Positions 1-7,017 of a stretch of 9,125 bases of DNA are shown here, piece by piece. The notes under the pieces were generated by a model. The model saw only the letters and a list, made by a program, of their open reading frames with translations, made no database searches and was not told the origin of the DNA. Position 1 is the stretch's first letter; each line of letters begins with the position of its first letter. Origin of the DNA: Legionellales bacterium UBA2469 (GTDB taxonomy: Bacteria; Pseudomonadota; Gammaproteobacteria; Legionellales; Legionellaceae); assembly GCA_002342175.1 (NCBI GenBank), contig DDPL01000073.1, positions 1-9,125 of the forward strand. Reading direction: 5' to 3'. Made by a program: the position numbers and the translations under genes.

Positions 1-822
1 TTTGATTTTGATAAAGCAATCACAGAAACATTAGAGTTTAAACATTTGTTGGGGAATTTTTTACCATCGGATATTCATCCATCGACTTTTTATATCGATG
101 AGCATAATTGGCAACAAGTTCTTAATTCGGTTCCAGATCAAACATGGATTTTAAAGCCATCATTGTTGAACAATGGCCAACACATTCACCTTTTCCCAAA
201 TACACTTGCCGTATGGCAACATTACCTCACATCAAATCGCATGGGTGGCCCCCACGTACTTCAGACTTATTTAGAAGATCCCCATTTGCTCAAAGGGCCA
301 GAACGGGGGCATAAATATAGTTTGCGGATGTTTTGGGTTTTAACCAGTCGTGGGGAAGCATTCTTATATCCGCATGGGTACTTTAATGTTGCATTAAAAC
401 CATATGAAAAAGGCAGTTTTTCACAACTCGGTTGCCATTTAACCAATGAACATTTAAGTCATGACACTTACAATGTGGTTCAGATTCCAACCTATCAGTA
501 TGACTTATTTAAGCCTTTTTTTCCGCAAATTCAGGAAATTTTAGACCGGGTTTTGCGACGTTTAAACGAACGTTTTGCCTCGGCGTTTGAGCCATTAAAC
601 GATATCCGATTTGCCTTATTTGGCGTGGATTTTATGGTGGATGCAAGAGAGCGTGTTTGGTTAATTGAAATGAATCATGGACCTTGTTTTCCTGTGGGAG
701 ATGAGCATCCTTTACAGCAAAAAGTTTATCGGGATTTTTGGCAATCTTTGATTCATGACCTTATCGAGCCTATATTATTTAATTATAAAACTGAATTAAA
801 AACCTTTGTGCCTTGCCGCTAA
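1..822 (+). CDS. Tubulin-tyrosine ligase (TTL) family ATP-grasp protein, 3' part
   Basis: The frame is open from the first base of the window, so the gene begins upstream; 273 C-terminal residues are visible (numbered from base 1). The TTL-type ATP-grasp order is clear: WILKPS (aa 49-54, nucleotide-binding lysine K52), QTYLEDPHLLKG (88-98), HKYSLRMFWVL (104-114, like the KFDLRVYVLV strand of TTL proteins), a GYFNVALKPY stretch followed by CHLTN (145-149), FGVDFMVD (207-214) and WLIEMNHGPCF (220-230). D210, E223 and N225 match the Mg-ATP ligands of the family. TTL enzymes ligate amino acids (Tyr, Glu or Gly) to protein tails by an acyl-phosphate route. The substrate here cannot be told; a host protein, a bacterial protein or a peptide are all possible. 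A TTG at 46 could act as a start, but the continuous frame and the need for the N-terminal ATP-grasp portion argue against it. The methyltransferase-like gene follows 45 bp downstream on the same strand. Family call is strong; function is inferred. Confidence 0.82.
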   Translation, partial: FDFDKAITETLEFKHLLGNFLPSDIHPSTFYIDEHNWQQVLNSVPDQTWILKPSLLNNGQHIHLFPNTLAVWQHYLTSNRMGGPHVLQTYLEDPHLLKGPERGHKYSLRMFWVLTSRGEAFLYPHGYFNVALKPYEKGSFSQLGCHLTNEHLSHDTYNVVQIPTYQYDLFKPFFPQIQEILDRVLRRLNERFASAFEPLNDIRFALFGVDFMVDARERVWLIEMNHGPCFPVGDEHPLQQKVYRDFWQSLIHDLIEPILFNYKTELKTFVPCR

Positions 823-833
823 TCTTGTATATT
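806..833 (+). promoter_or_regulatory. Possible promoter for the methyltransferase-like gene
   Basis: A TATATT hexamer (828-833, 5 of 6 to the sigma70 -10) lies 16 bp after TTGTGC (806-811, 3 of 6 to the -35). It sits at the end of the TTL gene, with about 34 bp to the next ATG. The -35 is poor, and read-through from the TTL gene is equally plausible. Confidence 0.25.
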
Positions 834-867
834 ATTACTCGCGAGGTTTTTGCTTTAGGGAGATAGT

Positions 868-1554
868 ATGCGCAAATGGGTATTGTGGGGACATCAATTT
901 TCAGATTACCGAGAAATGTTTGATTTACCCGCAGAGATGAAACAACAAAAAATCTTAGAATTTGCGTGTGGGCCAACCACGGTGAATCAAGAGTTAACGA
1001 TGCATGGGGTTAATATTCACAGCTGTGATCCTTGGTTTGAATCCAATGTGGATGAAATGCGGTCCCATTTTGAGTCTCATCTTCAACTTCAAGTAGAGCG
1101 TATGCAGGCTCACCCTGAGGCCTTTAATCTAAAAAAATACGGCGGTCTGGAATCTTTTGTACAACATCGTCTTAATGGGTTCAACCAGTTTTTTAAAGAC
1201 TTTCCGCAAGGATTCAATCAAAAGCGATATATCGGGGTATTCAATCATAAGCTACCTTTTGAGAATAATTGCTTTGATTTAGCCTTGTGCGCAAATTTTT
1301 TATTTGCTGATTTGCCCGATCAAGATTTGGATTTTCATGTGTATTGGATTTCAGAAATGCTTCGTGTTGCCCATGATGTCCGTATCTATCCATTAACCAA
1401 TAAATATGGTCAACCCAGCGAGCTTTTAGGACCTGTATTGCTAGCATTACAACAGTTAGAGATTCAGGTGATTGTTCAAGATGTGCCTTTTCGAGTAGTG
1501 CCCGAGAGCATGGCGATGCTCAAACTGCGTTCAGGAAAGTGTGACCTAGCTTAA
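868..1554 (+). CDS. Class I SAM-dependent methyltransferase-like protein
   Basis: This 228-aa protein has the layout of a small Rossmann-fold methyltransferase. Motif I is KILEFACGP (aa 28-36), followed by HSCDPWF (51-57), where D54 ends strand beta2 as in SAM-binding acidic loops. The post-II region LPFENNCFDLALCANFLF (129-146) resembles the LPF-D-FDLVLCSHFLF motif of a family annotated simply as class I SAM-dependent methyltransferase in several bacteria. The end, EMLRVAHDVRIYPL (163-176) then LGPVLLAL, also fits that family. Motif I lacks the usual GxGxG glycines, having only one, so SAM binding is likely but not certain. The ATG at 868 is supported by AGGGAG at 857-862 with 5 nt spacing. 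No signal peptide or membrane segment is seen, so the protein is probably cytosolic. Substrate unknown. Lying 45 bp after the TTL-like gene, it may be co-transcribed with it. Confidence 0.72.
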   Translation: MRKWVLWGHQFSDYREMFDLPAEMKQQKILEFACGPTTVNQELTMHGVNIHSCDPWFESNVDEMRSHFESHLQLQVERMQAHPEAFNLKKYGGLESFVQHRLNGFNQFFKDFPQGFNQKRYIGVFNHKLPFENNCFDLALCANFLFADLPDQDLDFHVYWISEMLRVAHDVRIYPLTNKYGQPSELLGPVLLALQQLEIQVIVQDVPFRVVPESMAMLKLRSGKCDLA

Positions 1555-1579
1555 CAACTGAACACTTTTTTAGTAGAAT
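1551..1579 (+). promoter_or_regulatory. Sigma70-type promoter of the U-box-like gene
   Basis: TTAACA (1551-1556, 5 of 6 to TTGACA) and TAGAAT (1574-1579, 5 of 6 to TATAAT) are separated by 17 bp. Transcription would start near 1586, giving a leader of about 35 nt before the ATG at 1622. The -35 covers the TAA stop of the methyltransferase-like gene (1552-1554). The downstream gene therefore probably has its own transcript. A run of nine T (1582-1590) falls at the expected start site. Confidence 0.6.
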
Positions 1580-1621
1580 GATTTTTTTTTACCACTATTG
1601 GTGTTGAATTGGTAAGCTATA

Positions 1622-2899
1622 ATGAAATTTCTTTTTGATTTAAAGCCTTACGCGATTCAACCTAAAATTAAAAAAATATGTGATGAATGGCAATGTTTTT
1701 TAGATGAGAAATCTCAAATTCAAAAACATGAACTGGTTGGCTCAATAAGAACAAAGTTACTAGAAATTGAAAATGACGACAGCTTTAATATGTTGAATCG
1801 TCGACATTTGATGAAAATTGTATTTTGTGCATTGGATAAAATGAGTATAGATTTTCCGATTAATCAAGAAGATCCTATCACTCTAGAGCCTTTGGCGAAT
1901 TTACCTTCTCATCAAGTCGTCGCTTTATCTACAGGACATCACTTTCATGTGCCTTCACTCATTGAGCAATTTAATCATGTGCAACAAGATATCTTTTCTT
2001 TCGAAAATCCGGTCACAAGAACACGCATTCCCTTTCGAGATGGTTTGAGAATTCAGCGATTAGCTGAAGAAAACGGCTGGAGATTGACCGCGAATGCAAT
2101 GAATGCTAATTTTTATGAAAATAGTACTCGATTTAGAAATTTATTATCTTCTTTGCAAGAAATGTCGCCACAACAGATTGGGCTCGTGATAAGTTCTTTG
2201 AGTGATATCAATCAAATTCATCAGAATATACAATCCAAATGCATGGCAATGCTTTTATGTTATGGTTTGCAATATGGTACACAATATTACTTTTCGTCTT
2301 TGAGTTCTGTCGAAGTTGAGCAAACGGAACAAGATCAAATCTCTTTTGTGGTCTTCAATGGGCTACCCTCATTAATGATTTTATTGCTAATGCAATTCCT
2401 CAAGTATCATGAAGATATGCCACGACCTTCTTTAAGTTCACAAACCAACTATTTTTATTACTTATTTTTGATTCATGGGATTGCTGAGTTATTGATGGCG
2501 CTATCCGAGAATCCAAGCCATGAAGAGACCAAGTTTTGCTTTCGATATTTATTGGTATGGCTTATCACAGCTCAACTGGCCTTTCCGCGTCAAACAAACA
2601 AGATTCAAACGTATTATGAAAATATATTGTCTGGCGTTTTTTCATTGTGTTTTGAAATGTACCGACATACCGATTGGAAAGCACAAGATTTTCGAGAATA
2701 TTTTACAACACCCTTCTTTTTAGAATTGATGTTTAAGATGCCAAAAATAGTATTAGGTTTGGGATTTGGATTGTACTTGTATCAACATATCTGTAATCAA
2801 GATTCAAGATTATTTACAAGTCTGCAATATCTCTTAGAGGCTTGTGAGCGAGGGATTGAAGAGGCGCCCGTATTAAACAGAGCGCCACCCACTCCTTAG
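1622..2899 (+). CDS. U-box-like domain protein with hydrophobic C-terminal half
   Basis: This 425-aa protein has no family that I can name over its full length. Residues ~80-153 read as a U-box: EDPITLEPL (83-91), [15 protein letters not shown] (103-117), NPVTRTRI (129-136) and an end helix running into ENGW (150-153). PVTR and ENGW also occur in this order in the U-box of the eukaryotic ubiquitin ligase CHIP. There are no cysteine ligands, so it is a U-box rather than a RING. I86 and P130 are at the places that contact E2 enzymes in RING/U-box folds. The linker between PVTR and ENGW is some 7 residues shorter than in CHIP. The region before 80 is helical and charged. After ~200 several hydrophobic stretches follow (about 205-225, 241-262, 275-296, 303-321, 374-391), which may be membrane spans or a buried helical repeat. 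There is no N-terminal signal peptide. It could be a secreted ubiquitin-ligase effector; this is inference. In-frame TAA at 1613-1615 fixes the ATG at 1622. Its GC content looks lower than that of nrdAB. Confidence 0.7.
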   Translation: MKFLFDLKPYAIQPKIKKICDEWQCFLDEKSQIQKHELVGSIRTKLLEIENDDSFNMLNRRHLMKIVFCALDKMSIDFPINQEDPITLEPLANLPSHQVVALSTGHHFHVPSLIEQFNHVQQDIFSFENPVTRTRIPFRDGLRIQRLAEENGWRLTANAMNANFYENSTRFRNLLSSLQEMSPQQIGLVISSLSDINQIHQNIQSKCMAMLLCYGLQYGTQYYFSSLSSVEVEQTEQDQISFVVFNGLPSLMILLLMQFLKYHEDMPRPSLSSQTNYFYYLFLIHGIAELLMALSENPSHEETKFCFRYLLVWLITAQLAFPRQTNKIQTYYENILSGVFSLCFEMYRHTDWKAQDFREYFTTPFFLELMFKMPKIVLGLGFGLYLYQHICNQDSRLFTSLQYLLEACERGIEEAPVLNRAPPTP

Positions 2900-3987
2900 T
2901 CTTCCCAGCTTAATGTTCCGCCTGCTTGGTATTCAATCACGCGGGTTTCAAAGAAGTTTTTCTCTTTCTTTAAATCCAACATTTCACTCATCCAAGGGAA
3001 TGGATTTTGTGCGCCAGGGTATTGCTCTGGTAAACCAATTTGAACAAAACGACGATTCGCGATGAATTGTAAATATTCTTCAAAAAGTTCAGCATTCATG
3101 CCGAGAATACCATTTGGCATAGTATCTTTAGCATAAGCATATTCCAGCTCAACGCCATCTTTAATCATAGCGATGATCTCAGCTTGGAACGCAGGTGTCC
3201 ACAGGCTAGGATTCTCAATCTTAATTTGATTAATGACATCAATCCCGAAATTCATATGCATGGATTCATCACGTAAAATGTACTGGAATTGCTCCGCAGT
3301 TCCAACCATTTTATTGCGACGTCCCATGGATAGAATTTGTGTAAAGCCAACATAGAAGAAAATGCCTTCAAAAATCACATAAAATGCAATCAAATCACGA
3401 AGTAAACGTTGATCGTTTTCAAGGGTACCGGTACTGAATGTTTGGTCTCCCAAGCTTTGTGTGAAGGGTAATGCCCAAGCTGCTTTTGTGGAAACTGATG
3501 GGACTTCACGATACATATTGAAAACTTCAGCTTCGTCTAATCCTAAACTTTGAATAATGTACTGATATGCATGGGTATGCAATGCTTCCTCGAAAGCTTG
3601 GCGAAGCAAGTACTGACGACATTCAGGATTGGTGATGTGTCGATAGACGGCCAACACTAAATTATTGGCAACCAATGAATCTGCAGTTGAGAAAAATCCT
3701 AAATTACGTTTGACAATGGTTCTTTCTTCTGGGGTTAAACCATTTGGGTCATTCCACAATGCCAAATCGGCACTCATGCTGATTTCATTAGGCATCCAGT
3801 GGTTAGCACAGCCGGTTAAATATTTATCCCATGCCCAATTGTATTTAAAGGGTACGAGTTGGTTTAAGTCTGCACGACAGTTGATGATGCGTTTGTCATC
3901 AACTTGAATACGGGCAGCGCCCATTTCCAAGTTCTCTAAACCGGTTGCACCATGAAGTTCTGGGTTGTTTTCAATTGTTGTTTGCAT
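2896..3987 (-). CDS. nrdB: Ribonucleoside-diphosphate reductase class Ia, beta subunit (R2)
   Basis: This is the radical-generating di-iron subunit that works with NrdA to make dNDPs from NDPs under aerobic conditions. The protein has 363 aa from the chosen start. All metal ligands are visible at family spacing: D103, E134, H137, E207, E241 and H244. The radical tyrosine Y141 is present in EALHTHAY, seven residues after E134 as in E. coli (E115/Y122), so this is not a Phe-containing class Ic form. The C-terminal tail [10 protein letters not shown]...LSWED (345-363) carries the expected R1-docking and radical-transfer end. An upstream CTG-type extension into nrdA is possible but rejected: the ATG at 3987 has AAGGAG seven bases away. 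nrdA ends 11 bp upstream, so the two are one operon. The stop codon overlaps that of the convergent U-box-like gene. Confidence 0.97.
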   Translation of the reverse strand: MQTTIENNPELHGATGLENLEMGAARIQVDDKRIINCRADLNQLVPFKYNWAWDKYLTGCANHWMPNEISMSADLALWNDPNGLTPEERTIVKRNLGFFSTADSLVANNLVLAVYRHITNPECRQYLLRQAFEEALHTHAYQYIIQSLGLDEAEVFNMYREVPSVSTKAAWALPFTQSLGDQTFSTGTLENDQRLLRDLIAFYVIFEGIFFYVGFTQILSMGRRNKMVGTAEQFQYILRDESMHMNFGIDVINQIKIENPSLWTPAFQAEIIAMIKDGVELEYAYAKDTMPNGILGMNAELFEEYLQFIANRRFVQIGLPEQYPGAQNPFPWMSEMLDLKKEKNFFETRVIEYQAGGTLSWED

Positions 3988-3994
3988 AATAGTT

Positions 3995-4000
3995 CTCCTT
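3995..4000 (-). promoter_or_regulatory. Ribosome binding site of nrdB
   Basis: AAGGAG on the minus strand, 7 nt before the ATG at 3987. It overlaps the TAA stop of nrdA (3999-4001), so ribosomes ending nrdA stop on the nrdB initiation site. This fits translational coupling and decides the nrdB start. Confidence 0.85.
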
Positions 4001-6821
4001 ATTGGCAAGCTTCGCAATCGGGGTTATCAATTGAGCATGCCTTGGGCATTGGATTGGCTTGTACAGCATTCAGCGCACCATCGGTAATGGTCGATTTTTC
4101 AGCGTTACTTGCACCGAGACTACGGAGGTAGTAAGTGGTTTTTAAACCACGTTCCCAGGCCAAACGATAAAGGGTATCGAGTTTTTTACCCGAGGGTTGT
4201 GCCATGTAAATATTGAGTGATTGTGCTTGATCAATCCATTTCTGACGACGCGATGCGGCTTCAATTAACCAGTTGGGGTCAATTTCAAACGCAGTTGCAA
4301 AACGCGCTTTAACGTTTTCAGGAATACGGTTGATGGATTGAACACTGCCATTAAAATATTTGAGATCATTGACCATGACATTATCCCAAATTTTTAATGC
4401 TTTGAGTTCTTTCACCAAGTATGGATTTACAATGGTAAACTCACCGGATAAATTGGATTTTACATATAAGTTTTGGTAAGTCGGTTCAATGGATTGTGAA
4501 ACGCCACAAATGTTTGAAATGGTTGCAGTTGGTGCAATGGCCATTACATTCGAGTTTCGAATTCCCTGCGTACGAATTTTGTTACGAAGGTTTTCCCAAT
4601 CCAGTTGTTGACTTCTATCTTGCTCTAAGAATTTACCACGTGATTGTTGTAATAAATTAATCGAATCAATTGGAAGGATTCCTTTACTCCACAGTGAACC
4701 TTCAAAGGTATCATATGCCCCACGTTCTTTAGCTAAATCCGAAGATGCGTTGAGGGCATAATAACTGATTAATTCCATACTTTGATCAGCGAATTCAACC
4801 GCATCTGCAGAGCAATAGTTAATTTTTAATTCATACAATGCATCTTGGAAGCCCATAATGCCCATACCAATGGGACGGTGCTTCAAATTTGAATTGCGCG
4901 CTTGTGGTACAGAATAATAGTTAATATCAATGACATTATCCAACATACGAATCGCCAGATTGATAGTGCGTTCTAATTTGGCTTTGTCTAATTTGCCATT
5001 TTTAATGTGCACAGGTAAATTGACGCTGCCTAAGTTACAAACAGCAATCTCATCTTCTGAGGTATTTAATGTAATTTCAGTACATAAGTTTGAACTGTGA
5101 ATGACACCCGCATGTTGTTGAGGTGAACGTAAGTTACATGCATCTTTGAATGTTAACCAAGGATGGCCAGTTTCAAATAACATCGATAACATTTTACGCC
5201 ATAGTTGAAGGGCAGGTAATGTCTTGGTGTTTTTAACCTGTCCTTTTTCTGCCATGACTTCATATTCTTGATAACGTTTGTCAAACGCAGTGCCATATAA
5301 ATCATGTAAATCTGGTGCTTCTTCAGGAGAGAAAAGAGTCCAGTTGCCTTGTGCAGCCACGCGTTTCATGAATAAGTCTGGAATCCAAACTGCGGTGTTC
5401 ATATCGTGGGTACGACGACGATCATCTCCGGTGTTTTTACGCAATTCCAAAAACTCTTCCACATCACGGTGCCAGCATTCAAGGTATGCACAAACAGCGC
5501 CTTTGCGTTTACCACCTTGATTAACGGCAACAGCAGTGGCATTGGCGACATTCAAAAAGGGAACAACACCTTGTGATTTTCCGTTGGTGCCTTTGATATG
5601 AGAACCCATGGCACGAACAGGTGTCCAATCGTTTCCTAAACCACCTGCAAACTTCGATAATAACGCATTATCTTTAATTGCGTTGTAAATGGCGTCTAAA
5701 CGATCGGGAACAGTGGTTAAATAACAACTTGATAATTGTGGACGAATGGTGCCTGAGTTAAAGAGTGTTGGGGTGGATGCCATGTAGTCAAAGCTAGAAA
5801 GCAATTGATAAAATTGAATAGCCCAGTGCTCTTTTTGCTTTTCACGCATTGCCAATCCCATCGCTACTCGCATGAAGAAGGCTTGTGGTAGTTCATAACG
5901 TTGGCCTTGATCATGAATAAAATAACGATCATATAAGGTTTGTAGACCCAGGTAGGTGAAATCTAAATCACGTTCTGGATGAAGGGCTTCACCTAATTTC
6001 TTCAAGTCAAAATCAAGCAAAGTCGCATCTAATAAACCTTGCTGTATGCCATGCTGAATATATTGCTTGAAGTAGGCTGGATATTGTTGAGCCATATCTT
6101 CTTGCGAAACAGGAGCAGGTTGTTTTAAAAGGGCAAAAGCTTCTTGTCTTAGGGTGTTTAATAATAAGCGCGCGCTGACTTGACTATAATTGGGTTCTGT
6201 CTCAATAAAGGTGCGAGAAGCCATAATCAGGGCTTTGTAAACATCTTCTAATTTTGCTTGATGATATAAGTTTCGCAAGGCTTCTTGTGCAACAGCATCT
6301 GCTGAAACATCTGAGAGGTTTACACAAGCTTCTTCAACAATTGCGCTTAACCATTTAGGATCTAAGGGTTGTAATTCACCATTAGGCAATGTAATTAAAA
6401 GCGTGGTTGAGTCTTCTGCAGCCGCCGCTTGGGTAGCTTGTCGCGCTTTACGGCGTTCTTCGCGATACAGAACATAAGAACGAGCAACTCGGTATTCGCC
6501 ACCGCGCATTAAGGCCAACTCAACTTGATCTTGAATTTCTTCTATGTGAATGTTGCCACCCGCAGGCATACGTCGAATAAATGTCTCTGTGATGTGCGCA
6601 GTCAGTTGATCTAATTGTTGGAATATACGATTGGATGCTGCCGCAGCTTGGCCTTCAACCGCAATAAATGCTTTGTTGATAGCGACTTTAATTTTCGTTT
6701 CATCGTAGGGAACGGTCATGCCGTTTCGTTTGATAACTTTTAAAATCCCAACGGATAACGCTGGGGTAATAAATGGGGTTGGGTTTTTCGTGCCCTGATG
6801 TTGATTTTCTATGGTTTCCAT
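3999..6821 (-). CDS. nrdA: Ribonucleoside-diphosphate reductase class Ia, alpha subunit (R1)
   Basis: This is the large catalytic and allosteric subunit of aerobic ribonucleotide reductase, 940 aa. An N-terminal ATP-cone (aa ~27-125, starting [16 protein letters not shown]) provides overall activity control by ATP/dATP. A second, less conserved cone-like segment follows (~140-230). This makes it longer than the E. coli protein (761 aa) and like the two-cone NrdA of Pseudomonas. Catalytic residues are in place: C366 (QLSSCYL) and C595 (EIAVCNL) as the redox pair; N578, C580 and E582 in SNLCTE; Y897-Y898 (KTTYYL) for radical transfer; and C-terminal C929, C936 and C939 for re-reduction. The [11 protein letters not shown] signature is at 763-773. 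The spacing C366 to C580 is 214, the same as in E. coli. The ATG at 6821 is chosen over an upstream TTG at 6872 because GGAGG lies 5 nt before it. nrdB follows after 11 bp. Confidence 0.97.
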   Translation of the reverse strand: METIENQHQGTKNPTPFITPALSVGILKVIKRNGMTVPYDETKIKVAINKAFIAVEGQAAAASNRIFQQLDQLTAHITETFIRRMPAGGNIHIEEIQDQVELALMRGGEYRVARSYVLYREERRKARQATQAAAAEDSTTLLITLPNGELQPLDPKWLSAIVEEACVNLSDVSADAVAQEALRNLYHQAKLEDVYKALIMASRTFIETEPNYSQVSARLLLNTLRQEAFALLKQPAPVSQEDMAQQYPAYFKQYIQHGIQQGLLDATLLDFDLKKLGEALHPERDLDFTYLGLQTLYDRYFIHDQGQRYELPQAFFMRVAMGLAMREKQKEHWAIQFYQLLSSFDYMASTPTLFNSGTIRPQLSSCYLTTVPDRLDAIYNAIKDNALLSKFAGGLGNDWTPVRAMGSHIKGTNGKSQGVVPFLNVANATAVAVNQGGKRKGAVCAYLECWHRDVEEFLELRKNTGDDRRRTHDMNTAVWIPDLFMKRVAAQGNWTLFSPEEAPDLHDLYGTAFDKRYQEYEVMAEKGQVKNTKTLPALQLWRKMLSMLFETGHPWLTFKDACNLRSPQQHAGVIHSSNLCTEITLNTSEDEIAVCNLGSVNLPVHIKNGKLDKAKLERTINLAIRMLDNVIDINYYSVPQARNSNLKHRPIGMGIMGFQDALYELKINYCSADAVEFADQSMELISYYALNASSDLAKERGAYDTFEGSLWSKGILPIDSINLLQQSRGKFLEQDRSQQLDWENLRNKIRTQGIRNSNVMAIAPTATISNICGVSQSIEPTYQNLYVKSNLSGEFTIVNPYLVKELKALKIWDNVMVNDLKYFNGSVQSINRIPENVKARFATAFEIDPNWLIEAASRRQKWIDQAQSLNIYMAQPSGKKLDTLYRLAWERGLKTTYYLRSLGASNAEKSTITDGALNAVQANPMPKACSIDNPDCEACQ

Positions 6822-6826
6822 GATTT

Positions 6827-6831
6827 CCTCC
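6827..6831 (-). promoter_or_regulatory. Ribosome binding site of nrdA
   Basis: GGAGG on the minus strand with 5 nt to the ATG at 6821. It settles the start against the TTG codon 51 nt further upstream, which has no Shine-Dalgarno sequence. Confidence 0.85.
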
Positions 6832-6885
6832 GAGCGGTTAGCTGAAGCCTTATTTTGGTAAATAGTTATCAACGCAGCGCATTGA

Positions 6886-6901
6886 CCACTATATATAGTT
6901 T
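6886..6901 (-). promoter_or_regulatory. NrdR box, promoter-distal (downstream) copy
   Basis: This 16-bp site contains the perfect palindrome ACTATATATAGT (6888-6899), the core of the NrdR consensus ACACWATATATWGTGT. Only the outer bases differ. NrdR is the ATP-cone, zinc-ribbon repressor of ribonucleotide reductase genes. The site is about 65 bp upstream of the nrdA ATG and lies downstream of the predicted transcription start. Confidence 0.8.
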
Positions 6902-6916
6902 TTTGTTCGGGTTACA

Positions 6917-6932
6917 TAACAAGATAATGTGT
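6917..6932 (-). promoter_or_regulatory. NrdR box, promoter-proximal copy
   Basis: TAACAAGATAATGTGT on the plus strand matches 12 of 16 positions of the NrdR consensus. Its centre (6924.5) is exactly 31 bp from that of the other box (6893.5), the helical spacing of about three turns known for NrdR box pairs. It covers the likely -10 of nrdA, fitting repression by promoter blocking. Confidence 0.72.
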
Positions 6933-6949
6933 TTTTGAGAAAACTGCAA
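6921..6949 (-). promoter_or_regulatory. Likely nrdAB promoter
   Basis: On the minus strand TTGCAG (6944-6949, a weak -35) precedes TATCTT (6921-6926, 4 of 6 to the -10) with a 17-bp spacer. Transcription would start near 6914, leaving a leader of about 93 nt. The individual hexamers are modest; the position relative to the NrdR pair and the DnaA-type sites supports the call. Confidence 0.45.
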
Positions 6950-6971
6950 TAGAATAACTCTGAGATTATCC

Positions 6972-7002
6972 TGTGGATAAGTTGTGAAAAGCATGTGATA
7001 GA
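6972..7002 (-). promoter_or_regulatory. Tandem DnaA-box-like sites upstream of nrdA
   Basis: Three same-direction 9-mers on the minus strand, each separated by 2 nt: TCTATCACA (6994-7002), CTTTTCACA (6983-6991) and TTATCCACA (6972-6980). The last is the perfect high-affinity DnaA box; the others match TTWTNCACA at 7 and 8 of 9 positions. They end 23 bp upstream of the predicted -35. DnaA-ATP control of nrdAB through boxes upstream of the promoter is established in E. coli, so replication-linked regulation is likely here. Confidence 0.6.
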
Positions 7003-7017
7003 AAAATAGGCATGTCT

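Noticed and set aside
838..845. CTCGCGAG palindrome followed by a GTTTTT stretch, resembling a terminator between the TTL-like and methyltransferase-like genes
   Set aside because: The palindrome is eight bases with no loop, so it cannot form a stable hairpin; probably chance.
1555..1590. T runs (1565-1571 and 1582-1590) after the methyltransferase-like gene as a possible intrinsic terminator
   Set aside because: No GC-rich stem precedes either run; the sequence fits a promoter better.
1622..2899. RING finger interpretation of the 80-153 region
   Set aside because: No cysteines and no regular Cys/His spacing in the region, so no zinc sites; only a U-box-type fold fits.
3988..4017. Upstream in-frame start for nrdB giving ten extra residues inside the end of nrdA
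   Set aside because: No ribosome site for it, whereas the ATG at 3987 has AAGGAG at ideal spacing.
6866..6874. TTATCAACG as a further DnaA box near the nrdA start
   Set aside because: It lacks the CACA end that defines DnaA sites and lies downstream of the predicted transcription start.
6990..7017. Possible terminator after the NAGPA-like gene, from the repeated GCATGT
   Set aside because: The two copies are direct repeats; only the four-base CATG can pair, with no T tract following on the minus strand.
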